64,000 bases of DNA. Origin: Lepus europaeus. Its lineage: Eukaryota > Chordata > Mammalia > Lagomorpha > Leporidae. Where the stretch lies: contig NC_084827.1 in NCBI RefSeq assembly GCF_033115175.1, positions 61,565,201-61,629,200 of the forward strand, read 5' to 3'. Position numbers and translations under genes: made by a program. Of this stretch, positions 32,715 through 42,793 are shown piece after piece (within the stretch, counting starts at the first letter, position 1; the number at the start of each line of letters is the position of its first letter). The notes beneath the pieces were generated by a model that was not told the DNA's origin, ran no database searches, and worked only from the letters and a program-made list of their open reading frames with translations.

Positions 32715-33180
32715 GAAAAGACGGCCTTGCGCCGCGGAGTAGGCGCTCGGTGAGGACGGACCCAGGCTGCAGGTGAGGGCCCTGCTCCGGGGTCCGGAAG
32801 TTTCCGCAGAACTGTGCGCGGGGCGGCGGGCTCGCAGGTGTCTCCCCGCACCCCCTGCCACTGCCGGCCGCGCCCCGCCGCGGCGCGCTCAGGGGCGCTG
32901 ACTCACCAGCTGACTCAGCGCGGGGCGCGCTGCCAGCAGACGCGGCGTCCGGAGAGCGGCGGGGCGCCGGCGGCCGCAGGGGCGGGGCGGCGGGGCGGCC
33001 CGGGCGGCCCTGGCGGATCCTGGATCCTGGCCCTCCGCGGCGCCGGGAAATACCGGGGCCTGGCTACAGGGCCGGGGCCCGGGAGGACGGGCCCGGAAGC
33101 CGTGCTGCCCCCGGCCACCCAGACCGCCAGGCTCCCCCGACTGGCTCTCCCTCCCCTCTCCCCTGGCGGGTGATGCAGGG
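32715..33180. promoter_or_regulatory. CpG island, probable promoter
   Basis: Dense CpG and GC boxes (for example 'ggggcggggcggcggggcgg'), no TATA. Two TGACTCA sites at 32899-32905 and 32911-32917. Splice-donor-like sequences exist on both strands: plus GCAG/GTGAGG at about 32770, minus CTG/GTGAGTCAG overlapping the first TGACTCA. Direction of transcription and gene are not determined. Confidence 0.75.
32899..32917. promoter_or_regulatory. Tandem AP-1/MARE-type sites
   Basis: TGACTCA occurs twice, 12 bp apart, in the same orientation. The second, in AGCTGACTCAGCG, also fits a Maf-recognition (MARE) core. The first overlaps a minus-strand donor motif, so it may be a splice signal instead. Confidence 0.5.
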
Positions 33181-33598
33181 ACCCCACCGAGGACCAGTCA
33201 CCGGCTTGGGGCAGGCCAGGAGCTGGGCTCCGCTCTTTCCCACACACTCCAATCCCCAAACTCCAGCCCCCACCTCCCGCTGCCGCTTGGCCACCTCCTT
33301 CGGGAAGCCTTCCAGGAGGGCCTCTCCCTGGCCTGTCCCAGGGACACCTTGAACTTCGCTCCCTGCTTGTTTCTGGTCCGTCTTCATCCCCAGACTGCGC
33401 CCCTTGGGGGGAAGCCACAGGGTCCTCCCTGGCTCTGTCAAAGCCCCTGGGTGAAGAGAAGGTTCTGGAAGAAGTAGGACTTGTACCACAGTGTGGTCAG
33501 CTTCACAGGTCCAACCCAGGACGCAGCCATACCAGATGGGGGGGGGGGGGAGGAATACAATATGTGAAAAATTCCTGAACACGTGTTTTTATTACTTT
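33181..33598. other. Unique sequence next to CpG island
   Basis: GC-rich flank. A G13 run lies at about 33539-33551. The minus frame 33064-33582 is kept open by composition and shows no known domain. Confidence 0.4.
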
Positions 33599-33832
33599 AA
33601 AGAGTTTTTTTTTCTATGTGAGAGACCGAGAGCTTCCACTGGCTCAGTCATGCCCCAAATGCCAGCACCGCAGGAGGGAACTTAGCACAGCCCCATCACT
33701 GGAGCCATCACCTGCTGCCTCCCAGGGTCCACATTAGCAGGAAGCTGAAGTCAGGAACAGGAGCTGCCTGAAGAACCCAGGTGCTTTGATGTAAGGTGCT
33801 GGCGCCTTGCCCTACCAAATGCCTGCCCCTTT
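33599..33832 (-). mobile_element. Diverged CSINE with internal deletion
   Basis: 'ttccactggctcagtcatgc', then 'cacattagcaggaagctga' and a head of 'ccctaccaaatgcctgcccc'. Confidence 0.72.
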
Positions 33833-33911
33833 TATTATTTTAATGTGGAAATATCAAAGTTTAGTTGAAATCATATATGTTCTGAGTACATGTATTAACA
33901 GAAGAAAAATC

Positions 33912-34066
33912 TAGTTAGGTGCAGTGGGATAAGCTGTCACATGGGATACTTGGGACCCAGCTCACATGTACCCTGGGAGGCAGCAGATGATGGCCCAAGT
34001 ATTTGAGTTCCTACCACCCACATGGGAGACCCAGATGGAGTTCCTGGCTCCTGCCCGTTCAATTAG
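33912..34066 (+). mobile_element. CSINE without its tail half
   Basis: Head and middle are present ('ggtgcagtgggataagctgt' to 'gagttcctggctcctgccc'); the tail side is gone, so a later deletion is likely. Confidence 0.68.
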
Positions 34067-34112
34067 TCCTACTATATTTACAGTCTCCTTTCAAAAGTCT
34101 TAAATTTATGGA

Positions 34113-34382
34113 TCTTTTAAAAAACTTTATTTATTGGAAAGGCAGAGACACAAAGAGAGGAACAGACAGGGGGAGGGGGAGAGAGAGAAAGAGAGCGAGT
34201 CAGTGAGAGCGGCCGGGACCCAGGGCTCTCCCATCCCCTAGAACACTCCCCAGTTTCCTGCAACAGCCCAGGATGGGCCAGGCACCCATGTGGAAGACTC
34301 GAAAGAAGCTCCTGGCTCCTGGCTTCGGCCTGGCCCAGTCCCTGCCATTGTGGCCATCTGGGGAGTGAATCAGTGGATAGAT

Positions 34383-34422
<40 letters not shown>

Positions 34423-34467
34423 CCTTTCTCTGTAACTCTGACTTTCAAATAAAAATTTTTTTTAAAA
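34113..34467. mobile_element. Fold-back CSINE (two tail halves, head-to-head)
   Basis: 34113-34277 is a minus-strand CSINE from the tail inward. At 'gatgggccaggcacccatgt' it switches to a plus-strand CSINE tail half (34278-34467, with (TC)16 at about 34387-34418). Both heads are missing, leaving an imperfect inverted repeat with arms of about 150 bp and a loop of about 50 bp. Confidence 0.75.
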
Positions 34468-34594
34468 AAATTAAATTTGATAAAAATCACAATGACACTT
34501 GATAAAGGAGGATATTTTTACTCTAAGTCACTGTCTGCAGCCTTTGGGAAATTTTGAATGTAATGATCAAACTAAAAATGCTCAAAGGTAAAAC

Positions 34595-34928
34595 TTTTTA
34601 AAAATTTATTTATTATTTTGAAAGGCAGAGTTACAGAAGTGGAGAGAGAGGGAGAAGAGAGAGAGAGAGGTGTCTTCCATTGCTGGTTTGCTCCCCAAAT
34701 GGCCGCAATAGCCAGAGTTGAGCTGATCTGAAGCCAGGAGCCAGGTGCTTCCTCCTGGTCTCCCACGCAGGTGCAGGGGCCCAAGAACTTGGGCCATCCT
34801 CCACTGCCTTCCCAGGCCACAGCAGAGAGCTGGACTAGAAGAGGAGCAACCGGGACAGAATTTGGCACCCCAACCTGGCGTGCCAGTGCCGCAGGCCGAG
34901 TATTAGCCAAGTAAGCTGCGGCGCCAGC
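34595..34928 (-). mobile_element. CSINE
   Basis: Intermediate subfamily ('gaagaggagcaaccgggaca', 'gtaagctgcggcgccagc'). Confidence 0.92.
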
Positions 34929-35200
34929 TCAATTTTTTTTATTATTTTGAAAGGCAGAGTTACAGAAGCAGAGAGAGAGAGAGAGAGAGGGAGAGAGGGG
35001 GGGGGGGGGTTCACTCCCCAAATGGCTGCAATGGCCGGAGTTGAGCCAATCTGAAACCTGGAGCCAAGAGCTTCTTCTGGGTCTCCCACATGGGTGCAGG
35101 GTCCCAAGGACTTGAGCCACCTTCTGCTGCTTTCCCAGGCCATAGCAGAGAGCTGGATGGGAAGTGGAGCAACTGGGTCTCGAACAGGTGTCTAGCTGCA
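34929..35200 (-). mobile_element. CSINE, head missing
   Basis: Directly abuts the previous copy. (GA)n and a G13 run near 34975-35009; it stops after 'ctcgaacaggtgtc'. Confidence 0.88.
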
Positions 35201-35649
35201 TCTTAACATGCTGCAGGGAGTCAACACTGAGACTGAGCAAGAGTGCTAGAGAGCTTGGTTTTGCAGCAAACTCCTGCTGCCTCTGTAACTGTCAACCCAT
35301 CCAGGAGAGCACAGCCCCCATGACCTGTTCACCTCCTCAAAGTTCCGCTTCCAAACGTCATTAACATATGGTTTTGGTGTTTAAGTGTCCAGCACGTGAA
35401 TTCTTTTCTTTTCTTTTCTTTTCTATTTTTTAAGATTGATTTATTGGAAAGGAAGAGTTTCAGGGAGATCTTCCATGCACAGGTTCATTCCCCAAATGGC
35501 CATAATGGCTGTGGCTGGGCCAGGTCGAAGCCAAGAGCCGGAAACTTCTTCCAGCTCTCCCATGTGGATGCAGGAGCCCCGAGCACTTGGGGCATCTTCT
35601 GCCATTTTCCTAGGCTCATTAACAGGGGCTGGATCAGAAATGGAGCATC

Positions 35650-35974
35650 GGGGCCAGTGCTGTGGTATAGCGGGTAAAGCCACTGCCTCCAGTGCCAGCA
35701 TCCCATATGCATGCCAATTCGAGTCCCAGCTGCTCCACTTCCAATCCACCTCTCTGCTATGGCCTGGGAAAGCAGTAGAAGATGTCCCAAGTCCTTGGGG
35801 CCCTGGATCCATGTGGGAAACCTCAAAGAAGCTCCTGGCTCCTGGATTTGAATTGGCGCAGCTCCAGCCATTGCGGCCAATGGAGGAATGAACCAGCGGA
35901 TGGAAGACCTTTCCTTCTCCTTCTCTCTCTGTAACTCTGCATTCAAATAAATAAATAAATCTTAAAAAAAAAGG
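35650..35974 (+). mobile_element. CSINE nested in opposite orientation
   Basis: Complete. The 11-bp target aatg[g/a]agcatc lies at 35639-35649 and 35975-35985, inside the host SINE. Confidence 0.94.
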
Positions 35975-36020
35975 AATGAAGCATCAAGGACTTGAATCCT
36001 CACTCATATGGGAAGCCAGC

Positions 36021-36068
36021 GTCACAGGCAGTGTCACAGGCAGCGTCACAGGCAATGTCACAGGCAGC
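36021..36068. repeat. 12-bp minisatellite, four units
   Basis: Units gtcacaggcagt, gtcacaggcagc, gtcacaggcaat, gtcacaggcagc. This is local expansion within a SINE. Confidence 0.85.
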
Positions 36069-36105
36069 AGCCCAGCCTGCTGTGCCACAACTCCAGCCCC
36101 GCAAA

Positions 36106-36374
36106 TTCCAGGGCCAAACATTCAAACCATGGCAGATTTTGGCCTCTTTCCTCCATTTTCATTCTCAACACCTTTCTCTATTAGAGGACATTTGTGTCCC
36201 ACACGTTGAAAATATGATTTGTTGGCAAGCTAACTTTCCCCAGTGGCAACATGGGCAGCCACCTTGTAGGCTTTTGTGTAAAGGAAGTCCTCTCTTCCAT
36301 TTCTGGAACATCAGAAATCTCATTGAGTGCTTTTGTGGGTTTTGAGGAAATGGAAAAGTAACCAAAAGCTTTAG
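36106..36374. other. Unique sequence
   Basis: No gene recognised. Confidence 0.35.
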
Positions 36375-36633
36375 TTCTGGGGCAGGCATTGTGGCTCGTC
36401 CCTTGCAACAGTAACATCCCATATTGGAGCCCAGTTCCAGTCCTGGCTGCTCCACTCCCAATCTAGCTCCCTGCTAATGCACCTGGGAAAGCAGCAGAAG
36501 AGTCTTGTGCCCAAGTCCTTGTGCCCTGCACCCACATGGGAGACCTGGGTGGAGTTCTGGATTCCTGGCATCTGCATGACTCAGCCCTGGCTATTGCAGT
36601 CATTTGGGAAGTCAATCAGTGGATAGAAGTGCT

Positions 36634-36682
<49 letters not shown>

Positions 36683-36712
36683 ACTCTGCTTTTCAAACAA
36701 ATAACAAATTTT
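36375..36712 (+). mobile_element. CSINE with (TC)20
   Basis: Complete; a long (TC)n tract at about 36639-36679 precedes the 'tgcttttcaaacaaataac' tail. Confidence 0.91.
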
Positions 36713-37591
36713 TTATTGAAGTTTTTATTCTCCAAGCCTCTGTGTCACAGGGAAGTAACCGTATCCCCTTGAGCAGCGTTGGGTACAAGGTATGCAGGGT
36801 ATTCAGCCGTTAGCATCTCTCCATTTTCTTTGAGAAGGAGTTCACAAACTGAATGGAATTTGCAAAAAATTTCCTTTGCATACTCCACTGAATATGCAGA
36901 CAGATGAGCAAAGTCTCATCTATATTTGGACAAGACATCATCGACATTATTGTGTGTGTGTGTGTGTTTCCTGGACCTTCTTTAAAATTTTCATAGAAAT
37001 CGAGAATCAGAAAGGCCACGTTTCACAGTACATCAGAGGCAAGGGAACATGATCTGACACAGTGCTTTCTATGGGGTGCGGTGGGAAAGCCTGGCTGCCG
37101 GCTCCACCTTGTGAACCAACACAGCTGTCATCAGAATGTCTCCTTTTGTTCGCCCACAGACATGTCAGCCACAGCTCAGGTTCACAGAACAATCGGTGGA
37201 AGAAGAAATAGGCACAATGGTGCAAGTTCACGTGTGGGGTATGCCCAAGCTAAGTCAGTGGCTACTCTTTGCAACTGAGAATTCGTGGTGCCTTCTGGGG
37301 AGACAAAAAGGCCCTTTGACTCACTTAGAGGTGCTTGCCTGTCCCCCTGGGGACCCATGAGACTCAGTCTGTACGGGTGCTTCCGCCAGCATGCCCGATC
37401 CATACTTTGCTGCATAGCATATGTGTGTTATTTTGTTTCTTTACTTCCCTAACCCAGCTGTTTGTGTTATTGCAGCTGTCATCACAATTGCACAGTTGTT
37501 TAACCTTCTACATGACCATGAAGTCTGGATCATGCTGGCATTGAGACTGTAATTGTTCTCATTTTCATCTTCTGGACTGTTAAAAAATAGG
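36713..37591. other. Unique sequence
   Basis: Contains (TG)n at about 36953-36967. No exon demonstrated. Confidence 0.4.
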
Positions 37592-37903
37592 CCTGAGGCC
37601 AGCGTTGTGGTTCAGCACGTGAAGCCATGGTTTGCAGTGCCTACATCCAATATCCAAGTACAAGTTCAAGTGCTGGTTCAAGTCTTACCTGCTCTGCTTC
37701 CAACTCGGCTTCCTGCAAATGTGCCTGAGAAGACAATGGAAGGACTTGGGTTTCTGCTACCCATGGAGGAGACCAGGATAGAATTTCTGGATCCTGGTTT
37801 CAGTCTGGCTCAGAACTGGCTGTGGCACCTATTTGAGGAGTGAACCAGTGATGGAAGACCTCTCTTTCTCTGTTGCTCTGCCTTCCAAATAAATAAATCA
37901 TTT
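37592..37903 (+). mobile_element. CSINE
   Basis: Head 'ggccagcgttgtggttcagc'; the 9-10 bp target 'taaaaaatag' is on both sides. Confidence 0.9.
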
Positions 37904-37913
37904 TAAAAAATAG

Positions 37914-38273
37914 TCCCAGTATTCATTCACCATGTTCAAATTAAACTAGTGCTCTCAAAGTGAGGCACACCTGCTAAGTTACGGGTAGAGTGGGTGTTCA
38001 TGCTAAAGATTACAATACATTTTAGCCACATCACTAGGATGGGATGGCATAATAGATGACCCACTATTATGGGAAGTCAGGGTCGCCATCATCAGTAAGA
38101 GACTGAGGAAGATGCTTTGTTCATTTGGCACTGAAACCAGACTTGCATTCAGCCGCTATTTTAGGGACTGCCTTATAGGCTTGGTACCGTTCCTCTAACC
38201 TTCTGTAGCCACCACTGAAAACCAAGACTTGTCTCAAACTGAGGAGTTTAACAGACGTCGGATCTTTGGTGCT
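37914..38273. other. Unique sequence
   Basis: No gene recognised. Confidence 0.4.
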
Positions 38274-38291
38274 AAAAATGGGACAGTTCAA

Positions 38292-38619
38292 TCCTCCGCC
38301 TTGCGGCACCGGCACACCGGGTTCTAGTCCTGGTCGGGGCACCGATCCTGTCCCGGTTGCCCCTCTTCCAGGCCAGCTCTCTGCTGTGGCCAGGGAGTGC
38401 AGTGGAGGATGGCCCAAGTGCTTGGGTCCTGCACCCCATGGGAGACCAGGATAGCACCTGGCTCCTGCCATCGGATCAGCATGGTGCGCCGGCCGCAGCG
38501 CGCTACCGCGGCGGCCATTGGAGGGTGAACCAACGGCAAAAGGAAGACCTTTCTCTCTGTCTCTCTCTCTCACTGTCCACTCTGCCTGTCAAAAATTAAA
38601 AAAAAAAAAAAAGAAAACA
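38292..38619 (+). mobile_element. Young CSINE, 5'-shortened, perfect duplication
   Basis: Young subfamily with intact CpGs, missing the first about 40 bp. The 18-bp duplication aaaaatgggacagttcaa is exact at 38274-38291 and 38620-38637. Confidence 0.96.
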
Positions 38620-38696
38620 AAAAATGGGACAGTTCAAGACAAACTGAGATGCTTGATCATCCTAGCACATTTGCAAAATCAATAAATAACGTCTCA

Positions 38697-39018
38697 GGGC
38701 TGGCACTGTGGTGGAGTAGGCTAAGCCTCCAACTGTGGTGCCAGCATCCCATATGAGTGCTGATTAGTGTCCCGGCTGTTCGTCTTCCGATCCAGCTCTC
38801 TGCTAATGCACTTGGGAAGGCAGTGGAAGATAGCCCACGTGCTTGGCCCCTGTACCTGTATGGCAGACCCAGAAAAAGCTCCTGGCTCTTGCCTTTGGCC
38901 TGGCCAACCACTGGCCATTGTGGCCATTTGGGGAGTGAGCCTGCAGATAGAAGATCTCTCTCTCCTTTTCTCTATATATCTCTGCTTTTCAAGTAAATAA
39001 ATAAATCCTTAAAAAAAG
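38697..39018 (+). mobile_element. CSINE
   Basis: Complete: 'agggctggcactgtggtgg' head, 'cttttcaagtaaataaataa' tail. Confidence 0.92.
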
Positions 39019-40162
39019 AAGTCCATTGTATTTCTATATGTTAGTAGCACATGATTATAAACTCAAATCTTTAAAAGATTTGTAAAATCATTTAAAAATA
39101 TAAAAGAAGTAGGGAAAATTTTATCAAAACATGTTCAAGACCTCTGCACTGAAAACTACCAAACATGGTTGGGAGGAGTGAACAAAGAAACCTAAATAGA
39201 TGGAGAGCCAGACCCTGGTATGCTGGAGAAGGCTCAGTGTGTCTCTGCTCCCCAAATTAACAGGACTCCACTCAGTCCTAATCAGCATCACAGCAATTTT
39301 TTTGTAGAGATGGATAGCCTGATTTTAAAATGTATATAGATGTGGAAGGGATGTAGAATAACCCCAAGAATTTTGCAAAAGCAGAACAAAGTTGGAGACC
39401 TATTTCATGACTTACTTGAGTCTCCTGATTGCAGCTAGAGATGAAAAGACGATCATATTGGCATAAGGACCTGCCAAGGTTCCAGAACAAAAAAGCTCCC
39501 TGGTTAGTTTCGTGCAGACACAGTCAACTAATTTTCCACCAAGTACAAGGCCCGTCAGAGGGGGAAAGTGAAGTGCTGGGACAACTTGATACCTGCATGG
39601 TTTTCTTCAGTGAATCTTGGCTCCTACCTCACACCATATACAACATCAATAAATTCAAGATGAGGCAAAGATCTCAATTTAGGAGCTAAAACCATAAAGC
39701 AACCATAAGAAAACACAAGAAAAGATTCCTTGTGATGACCTTGGAGTAGGCAGAGATTTGACAAGACACAGAAACATGAACTGTAAAAGAAAATGTTGCC
39801 AATTGGACTTCATTGAAACATAAAACATTTGCTCACCAAAAGATACTGTTTAAGGATAAACTGTAGACTGGGAGAAAAAAAATGCAAATTATTTATCTGA
39901 CAAAGGGTTTGTAACCAGAAAATATATATAGAAAGCCTCAAAACTCAATAAATTTTAAAAACTTCAATTAAAAAAGGTTAAACAGACACTCCACCAAAGA
40001 AGACTCATGAATGCCAAATTAGCACACAAAAAGAGGCTTGGCATCATTAGTGATGAGGGAGATGAAAATTAAAGCTACATACCTACTAAAATGGCTAAAC
40101 ATAAAAATAAATGACAACACCAAAAGTTTGTGAAGACGCAAAGCAACTTGAACTCTTAAGCA

Positions 40163-40540
40163 GGGGCCAGTGTTGTGGCACAGGGGGTTATGCCTCCGCT
40201 GACATCACCAGCATCCCATGTTGAGATCCCCATTCCAGTGCCAGCTGCTCACTTCTGATTCAGCTCCCTGCTAACGTGCCTGGGAAGGCAGCAGATGATG
40301 GCTCAAGTACCTGGGCCTCTGCCACCCATGGTTGGGGCACAGATTGGGGTGGGTGTGGTAGGGGAGCAGGATGGAGCTCCTGGCTCCTGGCTTCAACCTG
40401 CCCCCTAGCCAAGGCCATTGTGGCCATTTGAGGAGTGAGCCAGCAGATGCAAGATCTCTCTTTTCCCTCTCTGCCTCTCCCTCTCTTTCTGTGTGTCGCT
40501 CTGCCTTTCAAATAAATAAATAAATAAATAGGTAAATAAA
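40163..40540 (+). mobile_element. CSINE in old L1
   Basis: Complete, with an extra GT/GG-rich segment at about 40327-40365 and (AAAT)n at the end. Confidence 0.9.
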
Positions 40541-40584
40541 TGCAAATTTATCTGGGGGGAATGCAAAGTGGTCCAGCCACTCTG

Positions 40585-40617
40585 CACTTGATCTTAGCCA
40601 AAAGGCCGAGAAGCAAT
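40585..40617 (-). pseudogene. Truncated U2 snRNA retropseudogene (first 33 nt)
   Basis: Read on the minus strand, these 33 bases match nucleotides 1-33 of spliceosomal U2 snRNA with one visible mismatch near the 5' end (nt 3). The core cttctcggccttttggctaa is intact. The exact 13-bp duplication tccagccactctg flanks it at 40572-40584 and 40618-40630, and the L1 sequence continues across it. So this is a retroposed, 3'-truncated U2 copy without poly(A). It cannot function as U2: no branch-point-pairing region, no Sm site and no promoter. Confidence 0.9.
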
Positions 40618-40923
40618 TCCAGCCACTCTGGAAAATAGTTTGGCTTCTTTTTTCTTTTTATAAAAGTAAACACATATTCACCATATGACTCAGCAATTTC
40701 GTTTCCCGATATTCACCCAAGAGAAATGAAAACATATGCCCACACAAAGACCTGTACAGGAATGCTCCAGCTGCTTTACTTAAGAATAGCCAAGAACTGG
40801 TGCATGGGTGACAAATTGCGGTCCATCCACATAACCATACCTGCTCAGCAGTATCAATAAACTACTGATATATACACAGCAACGTGGTTGCATCTCAAAA
40901 TCTTTATGCTGAGCCAAAGAAAC

Positions 40924-40963
40924 CTTTTTACTAGCAGTAGTAGTATTTGAAAGGCAGTTACAA

Positions 40964-40994
<31 letters not shown>

Positions 40995-41253
40995 TCCCAT
41001 CTGCTGGTTCACTCCCCAAATGGCCACGATGGTCCAGACTGGGCCAGGCTGAAGCCAGGAGCCTGGAACTCCACCCGGGTCTCCCACATGGGTGCCAGGG
41101 GTCCAGATGTTCTGGCCATCTCCTGCTGCCTTCCCGGGCACATCAGCAGGGAGCTGGATGGGACATGGAAGAGCATGGGCTGGAACCAGCACCCATATGG
41201 GATGCTGGCAGCCAAGGCATGGACCCACCCTGCAGCGCCACAGTGCCAGCCCC
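40924..41253 (-). mobile_element. CSINE in old L1
   Basis: Complete; (GA)n at about 40966-40991. The target 'agaaacc' is repeated at both ends. Confidence 0.91.
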
Positions 41254-41383
41254 AGAAACCAGTCTTCAGATGCTGTCTGTTGTAGGAGGCTATTTATCTG
41301 CCATCCTAGGAAGGCAAGCTCCAGGGACAGAATTCAGATCTGTGCTCACCAAAGGCTGAGGGGAGCACCAAACGCCTGCCTTA

Positions 41384-41741
41384 AAGTTTTTTTTTTTTTT
41401 TTTAAGATTTATTTATTTGAAAGTCAGAGTTACACAGAGAGAGGAGAGGCAGAGAGAGAGAGAGAGAGAGAGAGTGAGAGCGAGAGATCTTCTATCTGCT
41501 GGTTCACTCCCCTGATGGCCTCAATGGCTGGAGCTGTGCCGATCTGAAGCCAGGAGCCAGGAGCTTCTTCCTGGTCTCCTTTGCGGGTGCAGGGGCCCAA
41601 GTACCTGGGCCATCTTCTACTGCTTTCCTAAGCCATAGCAGAGAGCTGGATTGGAAGTTGAGCAGCTGAGATTTGAACCAGTGCTCATATGGGATGCTGG
41701 CCCCACAGGCGGATGCTCAACCCACTGCGCCCCAGTCCTGG
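41384..41741 (-). mobile_element. CSINE
   Basis: Complete; T17 run on the left and (GA)n at 41452-41488. Head 'ctgcgccccagtcctggg'. Confidence 0.92.
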
Positions 41742-41840
41742 GACATAAGTGTCTTAATCACTAGGCTAACTAGACCCAGAAAATACTTAGGGTGTTAGGG
41801 TGTGCGTGTGTTTTTGTGTATGTTTAATATGACATTTTTA

Positions 41841-42036
41841 AAACTTTTTTTTAAATAAATATAAATTTCCAAAGTACAACTTTTGGATTACAGTGCCCCC
41901 CCCCATAACTTCCCTCCCACCCACAACCCTCCCCTTTCCCGCTCCCTCTCTCCTTCCATTCACATCAAGATTCATTTTCAATTATCTTTATATACAGAAG
42001 ATCAATTTAGTATATATTAAGTAAAAATTTCAATAG
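41841..42036 (-). mobile_element. L1 3' end, severely 5'-truncated
   Basis: About 195 bp closely similar to the 3' end of the large L1 at 47.3 kb ('aaatttccaaagtacaac', 'aacttccctcccaccc', 'tatatacagaagatcaattt'). The minus strand of this part is G-rich. Left T-run = poly(A) tail. Confidence 0.85.
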
Positions 42037-42047
42037 TTTAATACAAC

Positions 42048-42397
42048 TTTTTTTTAAGAGGGAGGGGTCAGGTCAAAGCTAGGAGCCAGTAGTTTTTATT
42101 TATTTATTTTATTTGACAGGTAGAGTTATAGACAGCGAAAGAGAGAGACAGAGAGAAAGGTCTTCTTTCCGTTGGTTCACTCCCCAAACAGTCGCTATGG
42201 CCAAAACTATGCGGATCTGAAGCCAGGTGCTTCCTCCTGGTCTCCCATGCGGGTGCAGGGCCCAAGCACTTGGGCCATCCTCCGCTGCCTTCCCGGGCCA
42301 CAGCAGAGAGTTGGACTGGAATAGGAAACCAGGACTAAAACCCGCAGTGCCGGCGCCACAGGCAGAGGATTAACCAAGTGAGCCATGGCGCCGGCCC
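42048..42397 (-). mobile_element. CSINE (with a short older piece at its left)
   Basis: 42093-42397 is a near-complete CSINE ending 'agccatggcgccggccc'. 42048-42092 ('gtcaggtcaaagctaggagc') is a separate small CSINE-like scrap. 'ttaatacaac' occurs on both outer sides (42038-42047, 42398-42407). Confidence 0.85.
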
Positions 42398-42424
42398 TTA
42401 ATACAACATTTAACCCTCACAACC

Positions 42425-42512
42425 TCCACCTGAGAGGGATGCTATTACTGACCCCATTTGACAAATGTGGAAAATGAGGCTCAGGAAACTGTAAATAACC
42501 CAGTTGGGAAGC
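42425..42512 (-). mobile_element. MIR SINE
   Basis: 'gctattactgaccccatttg', 'aaatgaggctcaggaaac' in inverted MIR order. Confidence 0.72.
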
Positions 42513-42660
42513 CACGTGTACACTTAAATCCACGGTAGCTCGATATCCCACCTCCACCCCGCCGATCGCTGTCTGCCGCTTTGCCCACATGCGTAGCTCC
42601 AAGCCCTCGGCCTGGGTCCTCATTCGCTCCTGGCACCGCGGATGCCCTACCCACACACCT

Positions 42661-42690
42661 CCGCCCCCCCGCCCCCCCGCCCCCCCCCCG
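42661..42690. repeat. C7-G-C7-G-C10 tract (G-quadruplex/i-motif candidate)
   Basis: Uninterrupted C runs separated by single G's. The minus strand therefore has G10, G7 and G7 blocks. Confidence 0.85.
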
Positions 42691-42793
42691 CCACCGGCTC
42701 TTGAGCCCTGGAGGCTCGTGTCAGGCAAAGGTAACCCCACAGACCAGGCGGACCCGCGCCCTAGCACGTGAAACTGCACCTGTGGCCCGTGCG

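Larger units (their letters stand above)
35415..36105 (-). mobile_element. CSINE split by another CSINE, with internal minisatellite
   Basis: Left part 35415-35649; right part 35975-36105. The right part contains four 12-bp units of gtcacaggcaNN at 36021-36068 in place of the single unit usual for the family, then 'ctgccacaactccagcccc'-like head sequence. Confidence 0.87.
39019..41300 (+). mobile_element. Old L1, 3' part of ORF2, with three insertions
   Basis: Reverse-transcriptase-side ORF2 sequence, decayed: 'ttgtatttctatatgttagt', 'gcactgaaaactaccaaac', 'gaagtgctgggacaacttga', 'ctcacaccatatacaac', 'cattgaaacataaaacattt', 'gaatgcaaagtggtccagcc', 'catatgactcagcaattt'. Many stops, no intact protein. 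Interrupted by CSINEs at 40163-40540 and 40924-41253 and by a U2 snRNA fragment at 40585-40617. Confidence 0.85.

Noticed and set aside
36021..36068. Regularly spaced short repeats resembling a CRISPR array
   Set aside because: Head-to-tail 12-bp units without unique spacers, inside a SINE in a mammalian genome; a minisatellite.
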